Positions 8,098-15,770 of a stretch of 64,000 nucleotides of DNA are shown piece after piece; position 1 is the first letter of the stretch; each line of letters opens with the position of its first letter. Location: assembly GCF_900109355.1 (NCBI RefSeq), contig NZ_FOBF01000007.1, positions 1 to 64,000 on the forward strand. Direction: 5' to 3'. The DNA comes from Nonomuraea pusilla (lineage in GTDB: Bacteria > Actinomycetota > Actinomycetes > Streptosporangiales > Streptosporangiaceae). The notes beneath the pieces are model-generated. The model saw only the letters and a list, made by a program, of their open reading frames with translations. It searched no databases and was not told where the DNA came from. A program made the translations under genes and the position numbers.

Positions 8098-8133
8098 CCG
8101 CCCCGGCGAACCCCTGCCGGGTCACCGGGGCGG
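8098..8133. terminator. Possible bidirectional terminator between convergent genes
   Basis: Inverted repeat CCGCCCCGG / CCGGGGCGG (9 base pairs, 18-base loop) lies between the 3' ends of the hydrolase and the convergent monooxygenase gene. The loop is long and there is no U-tract, so this is a modest call. Confidence 0.4.
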
Positions 8134-8157
8134 AGCGGTCCTGCGTCGTCCCGCGGG

Positions 8158-8484
8158 TCAGGCGTGGTAGGTGGCGACCACCTCGTACGGATGCGGCGCC
8201 GGCTTGGCGATCTCGGCCGTGCGCTTCGCGAACTTCTGCGCCTCGGGGTCGGCCATGGTGGCCTTGACGTCGTCGAGGCTGCGCCACTGGGCGTAGTTGA
8301 CGACGCGGGTGCCGTCGGCGCTGGCGAGGAGGTTCACCGAGACGAAGCCCGGCCGGTTCCGCATGACCTTCTCCGTGCCCTCCTTCAGGATCTCGATGAG
8401 CTCCTGCTGTCTGGACGGGTCGACGTCGAAGACGTTGACGAAGGTGGCGACCTCGTCGTCGACTCGGATCACGGTCTCACTCAC
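8158..8484 (-). CDS. Antibiotic biosynthesis monooxygenase (ABM) domain protein
   Basis: A 108-residue single-domain protein of the dimeric alpha/beta barrel superfamily. The segments ATFVNVFDVDPSRQQEL, RPGFVSVNLLASADGTRVVNYAQW and a C-terminal helix match the ABM fold, which includes small quinone-forming monooxygenases that use no cofactor. The GTG at 8482-8484 (VSETVIRVDD) is chosen because an AAAGGG lies eight bases upstream; a longer open frame upstream would be non-homologous. It faces away from the ECF41-type sigma gene; such sigma factors often control one neighbouring oxidoreductase-like gene, so this may be its target. Confidence 0.82.
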   Translation of the reverse strand: MSETVIRVDDEVATFVNVFDVDPSRQQELIEILKEGTEKVMRNRPGFVSVNLLASADGTRVVNYAQWRSLDDVKATMADPEAQKFAKRTAEIAKPAPHPYEVVATYHA

Positions 8485-8808
8485 GGTGCTTACCCTTTCG
8501 AAACAGAATGCGTGACGGCCAAGCGCTCGCGGCGAATTCGTTCGAGCTTTCAAGAAGAGCATGATCTCGCCTCCGAGCTGGGCAGACGCCGATCGACACA
8601 GCGGGTTTCAGGCGCCGGGACAATGCCGGCCCGCTATCATTCAGGGCAGCGCCGAAAGGATTGCCCCGCCCTTTGGAGAAGGGCGCGACAATCGCCCGGG
8701 GTCTTCGTCTTCCCACTCGACCCCCATCGGTTCGGCCACGCCGATCCTCCGTCCCGTGTCGTCCGGCCCTCCACTGACAGGACGAACGGCGACGACGAAA
8801 GGTGACCG
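8485..8808. other. Divergent control region between ABM and sigma factor genes
   Basis: This 324-base gap holds no gene I can support. It contains a small hairpin at 8667-8685 (CGCCCTT, 5-base loop, AAGGGCG). I did not find a convincing copy of the usual ECF41 promoter elements on either strand. A GAAAGG precedes the sigma start by about seven bases. Confidence 0.6.
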
Positions 8809-9702
8809 ATGGACATTCACACCGAGCTGGCCGAGCACTTCGACCGATCCCGCGACCGGCTGCGCGACGTCGCCCACCGCATGCTCGGCTCAGCGGACGA
8901 GGCCGACGACGCGGTGCAGGAGGCGTGGCTGCGCGCCTCCCGCGCCGATTCGTCCAGGGTCGCCGACATGACGGCGTGGCTGACCACGATCGTCGCCCGC
9001 GTCTGCCTCGACATGCTGCGTTCGCGGCGGCGCCGCGGCGAGGAGTTCGCCGGCGTGGCCGAGCTCGACCAGCTGGCCCCGGCGGGCGGCGGCGCCGGCC
9101 CTGAGGACGAGGCCGTGCTCGCCGACTCGGTCGGCCTGGCCCTGCTCGTGGTCCTCGACACCCTCACCCCCGCCGAGCGGGTCGCCTTCGTCCTGCACGA
9201 CCTGTTCGCCGTGCCGTTCGACGAGATCGCGGCGATCGTCGAACGCTCGCTCGCCGCCACGAAGAAACTGGCCAGCCGCGCGCGGCACCGCGTCCACGGT
9301 GCGGCGCCGGCGCCCACGCCCGACCTGGCCAGGCAGCGCGAGGTGGTCGACGCCTTCCTCGCCGCGTCGCGCGCGGGCGACCTGGACGCCCTGCTCGCCG
9401 TGCTCGACCCGGGCGTGGTGCGCAGGGCCGACCGGGTGGCGGCGCCCACGCGGGAGGCGCTGGAGGTCCGGGGTGCCCGCCGCGTCGCGGAGGAGACGCT
9501 CACCAACTCCGGACGGGCCCGCCACGCCGAGCCGATCCTCGTCGACGGCGCCCTCGGCATCGTCGTCGCCCCGCGGGGACGGCTGGAGCTCGTGCTGCTG
9601 CTCACCGTGGAGGGCGACAGGATCACGAGACTGGAGGCGATCGGCGACCCGGACCGTCTCAGCCGCCTTGAGCTGTCGCTCCCCGGCTTCCCCGGGGCCT
9701 GA
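8809..9702 (+). CDS. ECF41-type RNA polymerase sigma factor with SnoaL-like C-terminal domain (SigJ-like)
   Basis: A 297-residue extracytoplasmic-function sigma factor. Region 2 runs about residues 8-75 (RLRDVAHRMLGSADEADDAVQEAWLR) and region 4 about 110-165 (LTPAERVAFVLHDLFAVPFDEIAAIVERS). The remaining 120 residues form a SnoaL/NTF2-like domain (REVVDAFLAASRAGDLDALLAVLDP) ending near GDPDRLSRLEL, the counterpart of the conserved NPDKL-type motif of ECF41 proteins. In that group the C-terminal domain modulates activity and no anti-sigma factor is encoded nearby, as here. The divergent ABM gene is the natural candidate target. Confidence 0.92.
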   Translation: MDIHTELAEHFDRSRDRLRDVAHRMLGSADEADDAVQEAWLRASRADSSRVADMTAWLTTIVARVCLDMLRSRRRRGEEFAGVAELDQLAPAGGGAGPEDEAVLADSVGLALLVVLDTLTPAERVAFVLHDLFAVPFDEIAAIVERSLAATKKLASRARHRVHGAAPAPTPDLARQREVVDAFLAASRAGDLDALLAVLDPGVVRRADRVAAPTREALEVRGARRVAEETLTNSGRARHAEPILVDGALGIVVAPRGRLELVLLLTVEGDRITRLEAIGDPDRLSRLELSLPGFPGA

Positions 9703-9824
9703 CGCGCCGGCCACCACGGCGAGCGGCACGATCGATCCCGGCCGTGCGTGTTCGGCCGCGCCCGTCTCCCGGACGTGGGGTCGGGAGCCCGCCGGGCGTC
9801 ACCTCGGGGGAAGCGGGCGGGCGC

Positions 9825-9885
9825 TCAGGAGACAGGAGCGGCGGCGGGGGCGGGCGGTCAGGAGACGGCAGCGGCGGCGGGGGCG
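9825..9885. repeat. Tandem duplication covering the OsmC stop codon (33-base period)
   Basis: Two imperfect copies of a GC-rich segment beginning TCAGGAGACRG, at 9825 and 9858. The copy at 9858 contains the OsmC stop codon and last codons; the other lies just downstream and repeats the stop. It reflects a tail-end tandem duplication. Confidence 0.7.
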
Positions 9886-10424
9886 CCGACGCCGTTCGCC
9901 TCCCGCCCGGCGCGGGCCCTGACGATCGTGCCGCTCACCTCCTGCGGTTCGCGGAGCAGGTTCAGGATCGGGCACACCCGCTCGACCTCGGCGTGCAGCC
10001 GCGCCAGCTCCTCGTCGGAGGCGGGCGAGTCGAGCAGCACCTCGTAGCGGAAGCCGTACGGGTGCACGGGCACGTCCGCCGTGCCGGGCTGCTGGGCTCT
10101 CGGGTCGTACTCGGCGCGCACGTCCACCTCCAGCGCGTCGATCGGCACCTCCAGCTCGGCGGCCTTGATGAGGAAGATGTGGGTGACGCAGCTGCCGAGC
10201 ACGCCGGCCTGGAGCTCGGGCGAGCCGGGGCCGAGGTCGTAGCCGGCGAAGTCGGGGCCGCTGTCGCTGATGACCTGGAAGTCCCTGATCCTGATGCGCC
10301 GGACGCCGCTGCGTCCCTCGGCGGTGACGTGGGCGTGCAGCGGCACGGGGCCCGGCGCGGGCGCTTCCCGGCGGGCCAGCAGGGCGGCGCGCTTGTGCGC
10401 CAGGTACTCGCGAAGGGTGCTCAT
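9858..10424 (-). CDS. OsmC family protein
   Basis: A 188-residue OsmC/Ohr-superfamily protein; members reduce organic hydroperoxides through a reactive cysteine pair or act as structural relatives. The core reads FAGYDLGPGSPELQAGVLGSCVTH with one cysteine after a helix start (about residue 85), and a second cysteine in ERVCPILNLL (about 155), the expected two-cysteine arrangement. Start at ATG 10424 with AGGAGG six bases upstream. It is the last gene of the nine-gene importer and monooxygenase operon, 14 bases after the VOC gene. The Ala/Gly-rich tail comes from the duplicated 3' end. Likely protects against peroxide by-products of the flavin monooxygenase, an inference from context. Confidence 0.85.
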   Translation of the reverse strand: MSTLREYLAHKRAALLARREAPAPGPVPLHAHVTAEGRSGVRRIRIRDFQVISDSGPDFAGYDLGPGSPELQAGVLGSCVTHIFLIKAAELEVPIDALEVDVRAEYDPRAQQPGTADVPVHPYGFRYEVLLDSPASDEELARLHAEVERVCPILNLLREPQEVSGTIVRARAGREANGVGAPAAAAVS

Positions 10425-10438
10425 GGTGTTCCTCCTGG

Positions 10439-11218
10439 TCAGGTGAGGGTGAGGGGGCCGCGCGGGGTGTCGAGCACGGCGCGCAGCGCGACGTCGGGGC
10501 CCCGCGTCACGTCGAGTTCGACGTCGAGGGCGTCCAGCTCGCGCCGCAGCGCCGCGGGGTCGGGGTGGACGGCGGAGAACGACGCCAGCCGGGCCTCCGG
10601 CAGGCCGGAGGAGGACGGGTGGGGGGTGGCGCCCCAGTCGATGAGGAACGGCACGGGCCGGACGGCCGCCGGGTCGTCGCGCCGGGTGAGCCGCCACTCC
10701 AGCAGCGTGCCCGCCGGGGTGCGCCGCGACAGCGGCTGCACGTCGCCGGGGTCGTACCCGCGTTCTCTGGCCGTCCGTACGGCGGCGTCGAGGTCGCGGG
10801 GGTGCACGGCCCAGGCGGCCAGGCGCGGCGCGGTGAGGGTCTCCAGCCCGAACGCGCGCGGCCGGGTGCCGGGCGCGGCGTCCGGGTCGGGCCCGATGAT
10901 CTCCAGGTACGACTCGGGCCCGAGGCGGACGAGGTAGTTGGCCGTGCCGCCGGGGTGGCTGCCGCCCGCGACCGGGGTGAGCCCGCTGCGCCCGGCGAAG
11001 GCGGCGACCCCGGCGAGCAGGTCGGGGACGGCGTAGACGAGGTGGTCGAGGCCGGCGCCGGTCCTCGGGCCGCTCGGGTCGGTCGTCGCGCCGGTCCTCG
11101 CGGCGTTCGTCTCGGGGTTCGCCGCGCCGGTCTGCTCGGCGTTCGTCTCGGCGTTCGCCGCGCCGGTCTGCTCGGCGTTCGTCTCGGCGTTCGCCGCGCC
11201 GGTCTGCTCGGCGGTCAT
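10439..11218 (-). CDS. VOC (glyoxalase-like) family protein with repeated N-terminal extension
   Basis: A 259-residue protein. Residues 1-48 are a hydrophilic extension built from three nearly identical 12-residue units (EQTGAANAETNA), encoded by a 36-base tandem repeat. The VOC domain begins at GLDHLVYAVPDL and continues with ANYLVRLGPESYLEIIGPDP, in the style of glyoxalase_3/DUF-type VOC proteins of about 210 residues. Start ATG 11218 overlaps the stop of the upstream CMD gene by four bases, which supports including the repeats in the protein. Eighth gene of the importer operon; substrate unknown. Confidence 0.83.
   Translation of the reverse strand: MTAEQTGAANAETNAEQTGAANAETNAEQTGAANPETNAARTGATTDPSGPRTGAGLDHLVYAVPDLLAGVAAFAGRSGLTPVAGGSHPGGTANYLVRLGPESYLEIIGPDPDAAPGTRPRAFGLETLTAPRLAAWAVHPRDLDAAVRTARERGYDPGDVQPLSRRTPAGTLLEWRLTRRDDPAAVRPVPFLIDWGATPHPSSSGLPEARLASFSAVHPDPAALRRELDALDVELDVTRGPDVALRAVLDTPRGPLTLT
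11105..11212. repeat. 36-base tandem repeat, three copies, in the VOC gene
   Basis: Three head-to-tail copies at 11105-11140, 11141-11176 and 11177-11212. Copies two and three are identical and copy one differs by one base; a degenerate partial copy precedes them. The period is 12 codons, so copy number changes would keep the VOC frame. Confidence 0.92.
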
Positions 11219-11784
11219 CGCGTGGCCTCCTCGACCGGCTCGCCCAGCGACAGCATGAGGCGGTTGGCCCAGTTGAAGAAGGCGGCGGCGTGGATGACGT
11301 CGCTGACGGCCAGGTCGTCGAGCCCGGCGTCGCGCAGGGCGTCGATGTGCTCGGGCCCGAGGTCGGACGGGGTGGAGGCGAGCGCGGCGGCGGCGTCGAC
11401 GACGGCCTGCCACCGGGCGTCCTGCGGCGCGCCGACGCCCTGGTCGAGCAGCCGCTGGACGTCCTCGGGCCGCTTGGAGTGGTGGCTCGCGAAGCGGGCG
11501 TGCACCGAGGCGCAGAACACGCAGCCGTTGCGGCGCGAGGTGGCGGTGGCGGCCAGTTCGCGCTCGGCGCGCGGCAGCCCGCCGTCGGCGTTGTGGAAGA
11601 TGTCGTTGTCGGTCTTGGTCCTGGCGTGCAGGACGGCCGGGTCCCGGGCCAGCAGGAGGAAGTACGGCGAGGCGGCGCGGGCCCTGTCGACCAGGGCCTC
11701 GTGGTGCTCCTCGGTCAACTCCTCCTCGGCGAGGGGCGGCAGCCACGGCGTCCAGCCGAGGCGGTCCTGGGTGAAGCCGGTCAT
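11215..11784 (-). CDS. AhpD-like alkylhydroperoxidase / carboxymuconolactone-decarboxylase-fold protein
   Basis: A 189-residue CMD-superfamily protein. The redox signature is present: NGCVFCASVHARFASHHSK, with a C-x-x-C and following histidine as in AhpD, near residues 95-110. The N-terminus (GWTPWLPPLAEEELTEEHHEAL) and the C-terminal helix pattern match the alkylhydroperoxidase-domain family that accompanies luciferase-like monooxygenases in importer operons (what I recall as the Avi_7169 family). Start ATG 11784 overlaps the upstream CMD gene stop by four bases. Probably handles a peroxide formed by the flavin monooxygenase two genes upstream; function unproven. Confidence 0.85.
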   Translation of the reverse strand: MTGFTQDRLGWTPWLPPLAEEELTEEHHEALVDRARAASPYFLLLARDPAVLHARTKTDNDIFHNADGGLPRAERELAATATSRRNGCVFCASVHARFASHHSKRPEDVQRLLDQGVGAPQDARWQAVVDAAAALASTPSDLGPEHIDALRDAGLDDLAVSDVIHAAAFFNWANRLMLSLGEPVEEATR

Positions 11785-12374
11785 GAGGTGGCGGTTCCCT
11801 TCTGGCCGAGCAGCCGCAGGCCCGCGACCACCCGTGTCTGGAAGCTGAGGAAGGCGACGAGCTGCGACAGGGTGACGACGCCCGTGGGTCCCCAGCCGTG
11901 CTCGGCGAGCGCGTCGAGGTCGTCGCCGCTCGCCTCGCGCGGGCGGAACACGAGCAGGTGCGCGTGCTCGAAGGCGGCGGTCAGCCGTTCGCCCAGCGCC
12001 TCCGGGTCGTGGACGCGGTAGCGGGGGCCGACCTCGCTCTCCGCGGCGAGCGGCCCGTCGGGGTAGACCCCGTACGGCCCCTTGACGCGGCCGGCGGCCA
12101 CCTCGGCCGAAACGGCGGGCACCAGGCCGGGCGCCAGGTCGGCCAGGCGTCCGGTGTAGAAGCCGGCGGCGGCGTGGTCCTGGTGCAGCCCGGCGACGAA
12201 GGCGGCGACGGCGTCGCGCTCGACGAGCGTGACCTCGCCTTCCTCGTCGGGGCTGAACAGGGCGTCGAAGGCGCGCTGGGCGTGCTCGCGGGCGTCGGGC
12301 CTGCGGTCGCGCAGCCGGTCGAGCGGCGAGCCCGGCGTGATGCCGGCCAGGTGGTCGATGACGTCGGTGATCAC
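11781..12374 (-). CDS. CMD domain protein (Avi_7170-like)
   Basis: A 197-residue protein of the carboxymuconolactone decarboxylase fold. Unlike its downstream neighbour it lacks a C-x-x-C; the core reads RDAVAAFVAGLHQDHAAAGFYTGRL and LTAAFEHAHLLVFRPREAS. This fits the CMD-domain group typically found in the same operons as KPN_01858-type luciferase-like monooxygenases. The GTG at 12374 overlaps the upstream TGA as GTGA and is chosen for this coupling; longer openings lie within the upstream gene. Its partner role with the AhpD-like protein is inferred from constant adjacency, not from a known reaction. Confidence 0.8.
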   Translation of the reverse strand: MITDVIDHLAGITPGSPLDRLRDRRPDAREHAQRAFDALFSPDEEGEVTLVERDAVAAFVAGLHQDHAAAGFYTGRLADLAPGLVPAVSAEVAAGRVKGPYGVYPDGPLAAESEVGPRYRVHDPEALGERLTAAFEHAHLLVFRPREASGDDLDALAEHGWGPTGVVTLSQLVAFLSFQTRVVAGLRLLGQKGTATS

Positions 12375-13363
12375 GCGGTGCTCGATTCCGTGGAGGGTAG
12401 CCAGCCGAGCGCGGGCGCGACCTCGGTCGCGAGCAGCTCGATCGAACGAAGGATGAGCGGGTGGGGCGGGTCGACGGAGTGAACCTGGAGGACCAGGTCG
12501 GTGGCGCGGTCGAGCGTCGGGTCGGCCCGCAGGCTCTCGACGACGTCCTCGGGCGTGCCGAGGTGGACGTCGAAGGCGGCGATGCGGCTGTCGAGGTCGT
12601 CGGACGGCAGCTCGAACGGCAGCCTGCCGCGGCCGAGCCCCAACTCGGCGTACCGCAGCGCCTCGGCTCTGCTGTCGGCGACGAACGCGGTGCGCGAGGC
12701 CGCGATGCGGGGTTCGGCGCCGGGCGGCAGGTGGTCGAGGTAGGCGTCCACGATGGGACGCTGGATGTCGGCGAGGCTCGCCTGCGGGTCGTCGGCGGGC
12801 CTGGGCTGGGTGCGCGACAGCATGAGGCCGTGTCCGGCCCGGCCGGCGCGGGCGCCCCCGGCGACGGAGAACGTCGCCTCCCAGACCGCGCCGGGCAGCC
12901 GGGGCGCGGGCGGGTAGAGCCGGTTGCCGCCGCCGAGGTCGCCGCCCGCCCACGCCTTGAGCAGCAGGGCCAGGTGCTCGGCGTAGTCGGCGGAGCGCCG
13001 CGCGCTGTCACGGCCGAACGGCGCGAACGACGAGGGCGTGCCGCCGCTGCCGACGCCGATCTCCAGCCGGCCGCCGGTCAGCAGGTCGAGCACGGCGGTG
13101 TCCTCGGCCACCCGGACGGGGTCCTCCAGCGGCAGCGTGATGATGCCGGTGCCGAGCCTGATCCTGCTGGTGCGGGCGGCGACGTGGGAGAGGAGCACCA
13201 GGGGCGCGGGCAGGCCGCCCTCTGAGCCGTCGAAGTGGTGCTGGGCGACCCAGGCGGAGTCGAAGCCGTGCGCCTCGGCGTGCGCGATCTGCTCGGCGGC
13301 GAGCCGGTAGCGTTCGCCGGCCGGTGCGTCGTCGAGCACGCGGGTGAAGAAGCCGAGCCTCAT
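12371..13363 (-). CDS. LLM class FMN-dependent monooxygenase (KPN_01858-like)
   Basis: A 330-residue bacterial luciferase-like TIM-barrel flavin enzyme. Visible are MRLGFFTRVLDDAP, HAEAHGFDSAWVAQHHFDG, and the flavin-contacting segments RIRLGTGIITLPLEDPVRVAEDTAVLDLLTGGRLEIGVGSG. It would need FMNH2 from a separate flavin reductase, which is not encoded in this operon. Sits between the importer genes (upstream) and the CMD proteins (downstream) with ATGA/GTGA overlaps on both sides. The operon arrangement implies oxidative attack on an imported small molecule, possibly carbon-sulfur or carbon-nitrogen bond cleavage, but the substrate is unknown. Confidence 0.9.
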   Translation of the reverse strand: MRLGFFTRVLDDAPAGERYRLAAEQIAHAEAHGFDSAWVAQHHFDGSEGGLPAPLVLLSHVAARTSRIRLGTGIITLPLEDPVRVAEDTAVLDLLTGGRLEIGVGSGGTPSSFAPFGRDSARRSADYAEHLALLLKAWAGGDLGGGNRLYPPAPRLPGAVWEATFSVAGGARAGRAGHGLMLSRTQPRPADDPQASLADIQRPIVDAYLDHLPPGAEPRIAASRTAFVADSRAEALRYAELGLGRGRLPFELPSDDLDSRIAAFDVHLGTPEDVVESLRADPTLDRATDLVLQVHSVDPPHPLILRSIELLATEVAPALGWLPSTESSTA

Positions 13364-14910
13364 CGGACGGGCTCCGGGATGGCGGCGAGCAGCTCCCGGG
13401 TGTAGGGGTGCCGGGGGTCGGTGAAGACCTGGCGGGTGGTTCCGGTTTCCACGATGCGTCCTTCGTTCATGACGGAGACGGTGTGCGAGATCTGGCGTAC
13501 GACGGCCAGGTCGTGCGAGATGAACAGGTAGGTGAGCCCCAGCTCGCGCTGGAGGCCGTCGAGCAGGTCGAGGATCTGCGCCTGGACGGTGACGTCGAGC
13601 GCCGAGACGGCCTCGTCGAGGACGAGCAGCTCGGGCCCGGCGGCCAGGGCGCGGGCGATGGCGACGCGCTGGCGCTGGCCGCCGGACAGCTCGCGCGGCC
13701 TGCGCGTGAGCACGTCCTCGGGCAGCGCCACCCGCTCGACGAGGTCGGCGACGCGGGCGCGCCGGGTGGCCCTGTCGCCGGCCCCGAAGTTGCGCAGCGG
13801 CTCCTCCACGATCTCCCCGACGGTCTGGCGGGGGTCGAGCGAGCCGTACGGGTTCTGGTGGACGAGCTGGACGTGGCGGCGGAACCCGCGCCCGTCGGGG
13901 GCGCCGGTGACGGTGACCGTGCCGGACGTGGGCCGGGCGAAGCGCACCACCGTGCGGGCCGTGGTGGTCTTGCCGGAGCCCGACTCGCCGACGAGCGCGT
14001 GCGTGGTGCCGCGCGCCACCTCGAAGGAGACGCCGTCCACGGCGCGGAACGGCCGCCGTCCGACGCGGAACTCCCTGACCAGGTCGCGCACCACGACGGC
14101 GGGCTCGTCCGCGGCAGGCGGGTCGCGGAAGGGCCGCGCCGACAGGGCGGGCGCGTCGGCCAGCAGCCGCCGCGTGTACTCCGCCCGGGGCGCGGCCAGC
14201 ACCTCGGAGGTGCGGCCCTGCTCGACGATGCCGCCGTCCTTCATGACGACCAGGTGGTCGGAGCGCCCGGCGGCGACGCCGAGGTCGTGCGTCACCAGGA
14301 GCACGGCGGTGCCGGACTCGGCGCGCAGGTCGTCGAGGAGGTCGAGGATGCGCCGCTGCACGGTGGCGTCCAGGGCGCTGGTGGGCTCGTCCGCGATGAT
14401 CAGGCTCGGGCCGAGCGCGATGGCGATGGCGATGAGCACGCGCTGGCGCATGCCGCCGGACAGCTCGTGCGGGTACTGGCGGGCCCGGGTCTCCGGGTCG
14501 GGCAGGCCGACCCGGGCGAGCAGGTCGAGGACGCGGGCGCGCACCTCCCGCCGGTCGCGCCGCCCGTGCAGGCGCAGCACCTCCCCGATCTGCGCGCCGA
14601 CCGTCTTGACCGGGTCGAGGGAGGTGGACGGGTCCTGCGGCACCAGGCCGACGCGGGCGCCGCGCACCGTCCGCAGGCGGCGCTGCGACCAGGTGGCGAG
14701 GTCGGCGTCGCCGAGCAGGACGCGTCCTGACTCGACGGCGGCGTTGCCGGGCAGCAGGCCGATGATCGCGTGCGCGGTGGTGGACTTGCCCGACCCGGAC
14801 TCGCCGACGACGGCGACGACCTCGCCCGGCTCGACGGTGAACGAGACGCCCTCCACGGCGCGCCTGCCGTCGTAGGAGACGGCCAGGTCGCGGACCTCCA
14901 GCAGGCTCAT
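13360..14910 (-). CDS. Dipeptide/nickel-type ABC transporter, double ATP-binding subunit
   Basis: A 516-residue fusion of two nucleotide-binding domains, equivalent to DppD and DppF. Domain 1 (1-245) has GESGSGKST, LSGGMRQR and the Walker B/D-loop ADEPTSALD; domain 2 (265-516) has GESGSGKTT, LSGGQRQR and LDEAVSALD, where the usual DEPTS is DEAVS. It ends with the C-terminal PYTRELLAAIP characteristic of peptide transporters. It energises the two permeases encoded just upstream. The ATG at 14910 overlaps the upstream permease stop. Cytoplasmic, membrane associated. Confidence 0.93.
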   Translation of the reverse strand: MSLLEVRDLAVSYDGRRAVEGVSFTVEPGEVVAVVGESGSGKSTTAHAIIGLLPGNAAVESGRVLLGDADLATWSQRRLRTVRGARVGLVPQDPSTSLDPVKTVGAQIGEVLRLHGRRDRREVRARVLDLLARVGLPDPETRARQYPHELSGGMRQRVLIAIAIALGPSLIIADEPTSALDATVQRRILDLLDDLRAESGTAVLLVTHDLGVAAGRSDHLVVMKDGGIVEQGRTSEVLAAPRAEYTRRLLADAPALSARPFRDPPAADEPAVVVRDLVREFRVGRRPFRAVDGVSFEVARGTTHALVGESGSGKTTTARTVVRFARPTSGTVTVTGAPDGRGFRRHVQLVHQNPYGSLDPRQTVGEIVEEPLRNFGAGDRATRRARVADLVERVALPEDVLTRRPRELSGGQRQRVAIARALAAGPELLVLDEAVSALDVTVQAQILDLLDGLQRELGLTYLFISHDLAVVRQISHTVSVMNEGRIVETGTTRQVFTDPRHPYTRELLAAIPEPVR

Positions 14911-15770
14911 GCTCCTTCCCTTCCGTTCTCCCTGCCGACGGAGCGGCTGATGCGCCCGGCGGCGAGCACCACGGCAACGACGACGGCGCCGGGCAGCGTC
15001 GTCAGCCACCACGAGGTGGCCAGGTAGTTGCGCCCCTCGGAGATGAGCAGCCCCCACTCGGGCGTGGGCGGCTCGGCGCCGTAGCCGAGGAAGCTGAGCG
15101 TGGACAGCGCAAGGATGGCCACGCCGAACTGCAGCGCGGCGAGCGCGATGACGGGGCCGAGCGAGTTCGGCAGGACGTGCCGCCACAGCACGGCGGCGAA
15201 CCCGCCGCCGCTGCCGAACGCGGCCTCCACGTACTCGGTGCGCCTGACCCTGACGACCTCGGCGCGGGAGAGCCGCGCGAACGCGGCGACCGAGCCGACG
15301 CCCACGGCGACGGCCGCGTTGACCGTGCCTGGGCCGAGCAGGACGATCACGGTGAGGGCCAGGAGCAGGCCGGGCACCGACAGCAGCACGTCCACGACGC
15401 GCATGACGGCCTCGTCGAGCACGCCGCCCGCGGAGCCGGCGAGCAGCCCGAGCAGCGTGCCGGCGAGCAGGCCGACCGCGACGGCGACGAGCGCGCCCGA
15501 CAGCGAGTGCACCGAGCCGTGCACCACGCGGGCGAACAGGTCGCGGCCGACGGCGTCGGTGCCGAACGGGTGGTGCCAGTCCGGCGGCTGCAGCTTCTCG
15601 GCGGGGACGCCCGCGAGGGGGTCGTGGCCGGTGAACAGGCCGGGGACGAGCGCCCACAGCAGGGTCACGGCGATGACGGCCCAGGCGAGGACGGGTCCGC
15701 CGCGCGCCTTCGGCCGCCGCACGCCGCGGCCCCTGGACGCGGGCCCGCCGCGCGCCTTCGGCCGCCTCAC
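14907..15770 (-). CDS. ABC transporter permease, DppC type
   Basis: A 287-residue inner-membrane subunit with about six transmembrane segments and the EAA-like loop AAFGSGGGFAAVLWRHVLPNSLGP. The preceding periplasm-facing start reads HHPFGTDAVGRDLFARVVHG, the hallmark of DppC proteins. The N-terminus carries a 16-residue in-frame duplication: VRRPKARGGP occurs twice, each beginning at a GTG codon (15770 and 15722). The first GTG overlaps the upstream stop as GTGA and is taken as start; the second could serve as an internal start giving a 271-residue protein. Member of the importer operon. Confidence 0.9.
   Translation of the reverse strand: MRRPKARGGPASRGRGVRRPKARGGPVLAWAVIAVTLLWALVPGLFTGHDPLAGVPAEKLQPPDWHHPFGTDAVGRDLFARVVHGSVHSLSGALVAVAVGLLAGTLLGLLAGSAGGVLDEAVMRVVDVLLSVPGLLLALTVIVLLGPGTVNAAVAVGVGSVAAFARLSRAEVVRVRRTEYVEAAFGSGGGFAAVLWRHVLPNSLGPVIALAALQFGVAILALSTLSFLGYGAEPPTPEWGLLISEGRNYLATSWWLTTLPGAVVVAVVLAAGRISRSVGRENGREGA
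15693..15770. repeat. 48-base tandem duplication at the start of the DppC-type gene
   Basis: Two 30-base blocks (15693-15722 and 15741-15770) match at 28 of 30 positions with a 48-base period, and each ends in CAC, a GTG start codon on the minus strand. The duplication is in frame (16 codons). Confidence 0.85.

Noticed and set aside
9744..10937. Long plus-strand open frames opposite OsmC and VOC genes
   Set aside because: They are antisense to well-supported genes, have no family resemblance and are expected at this GC content.
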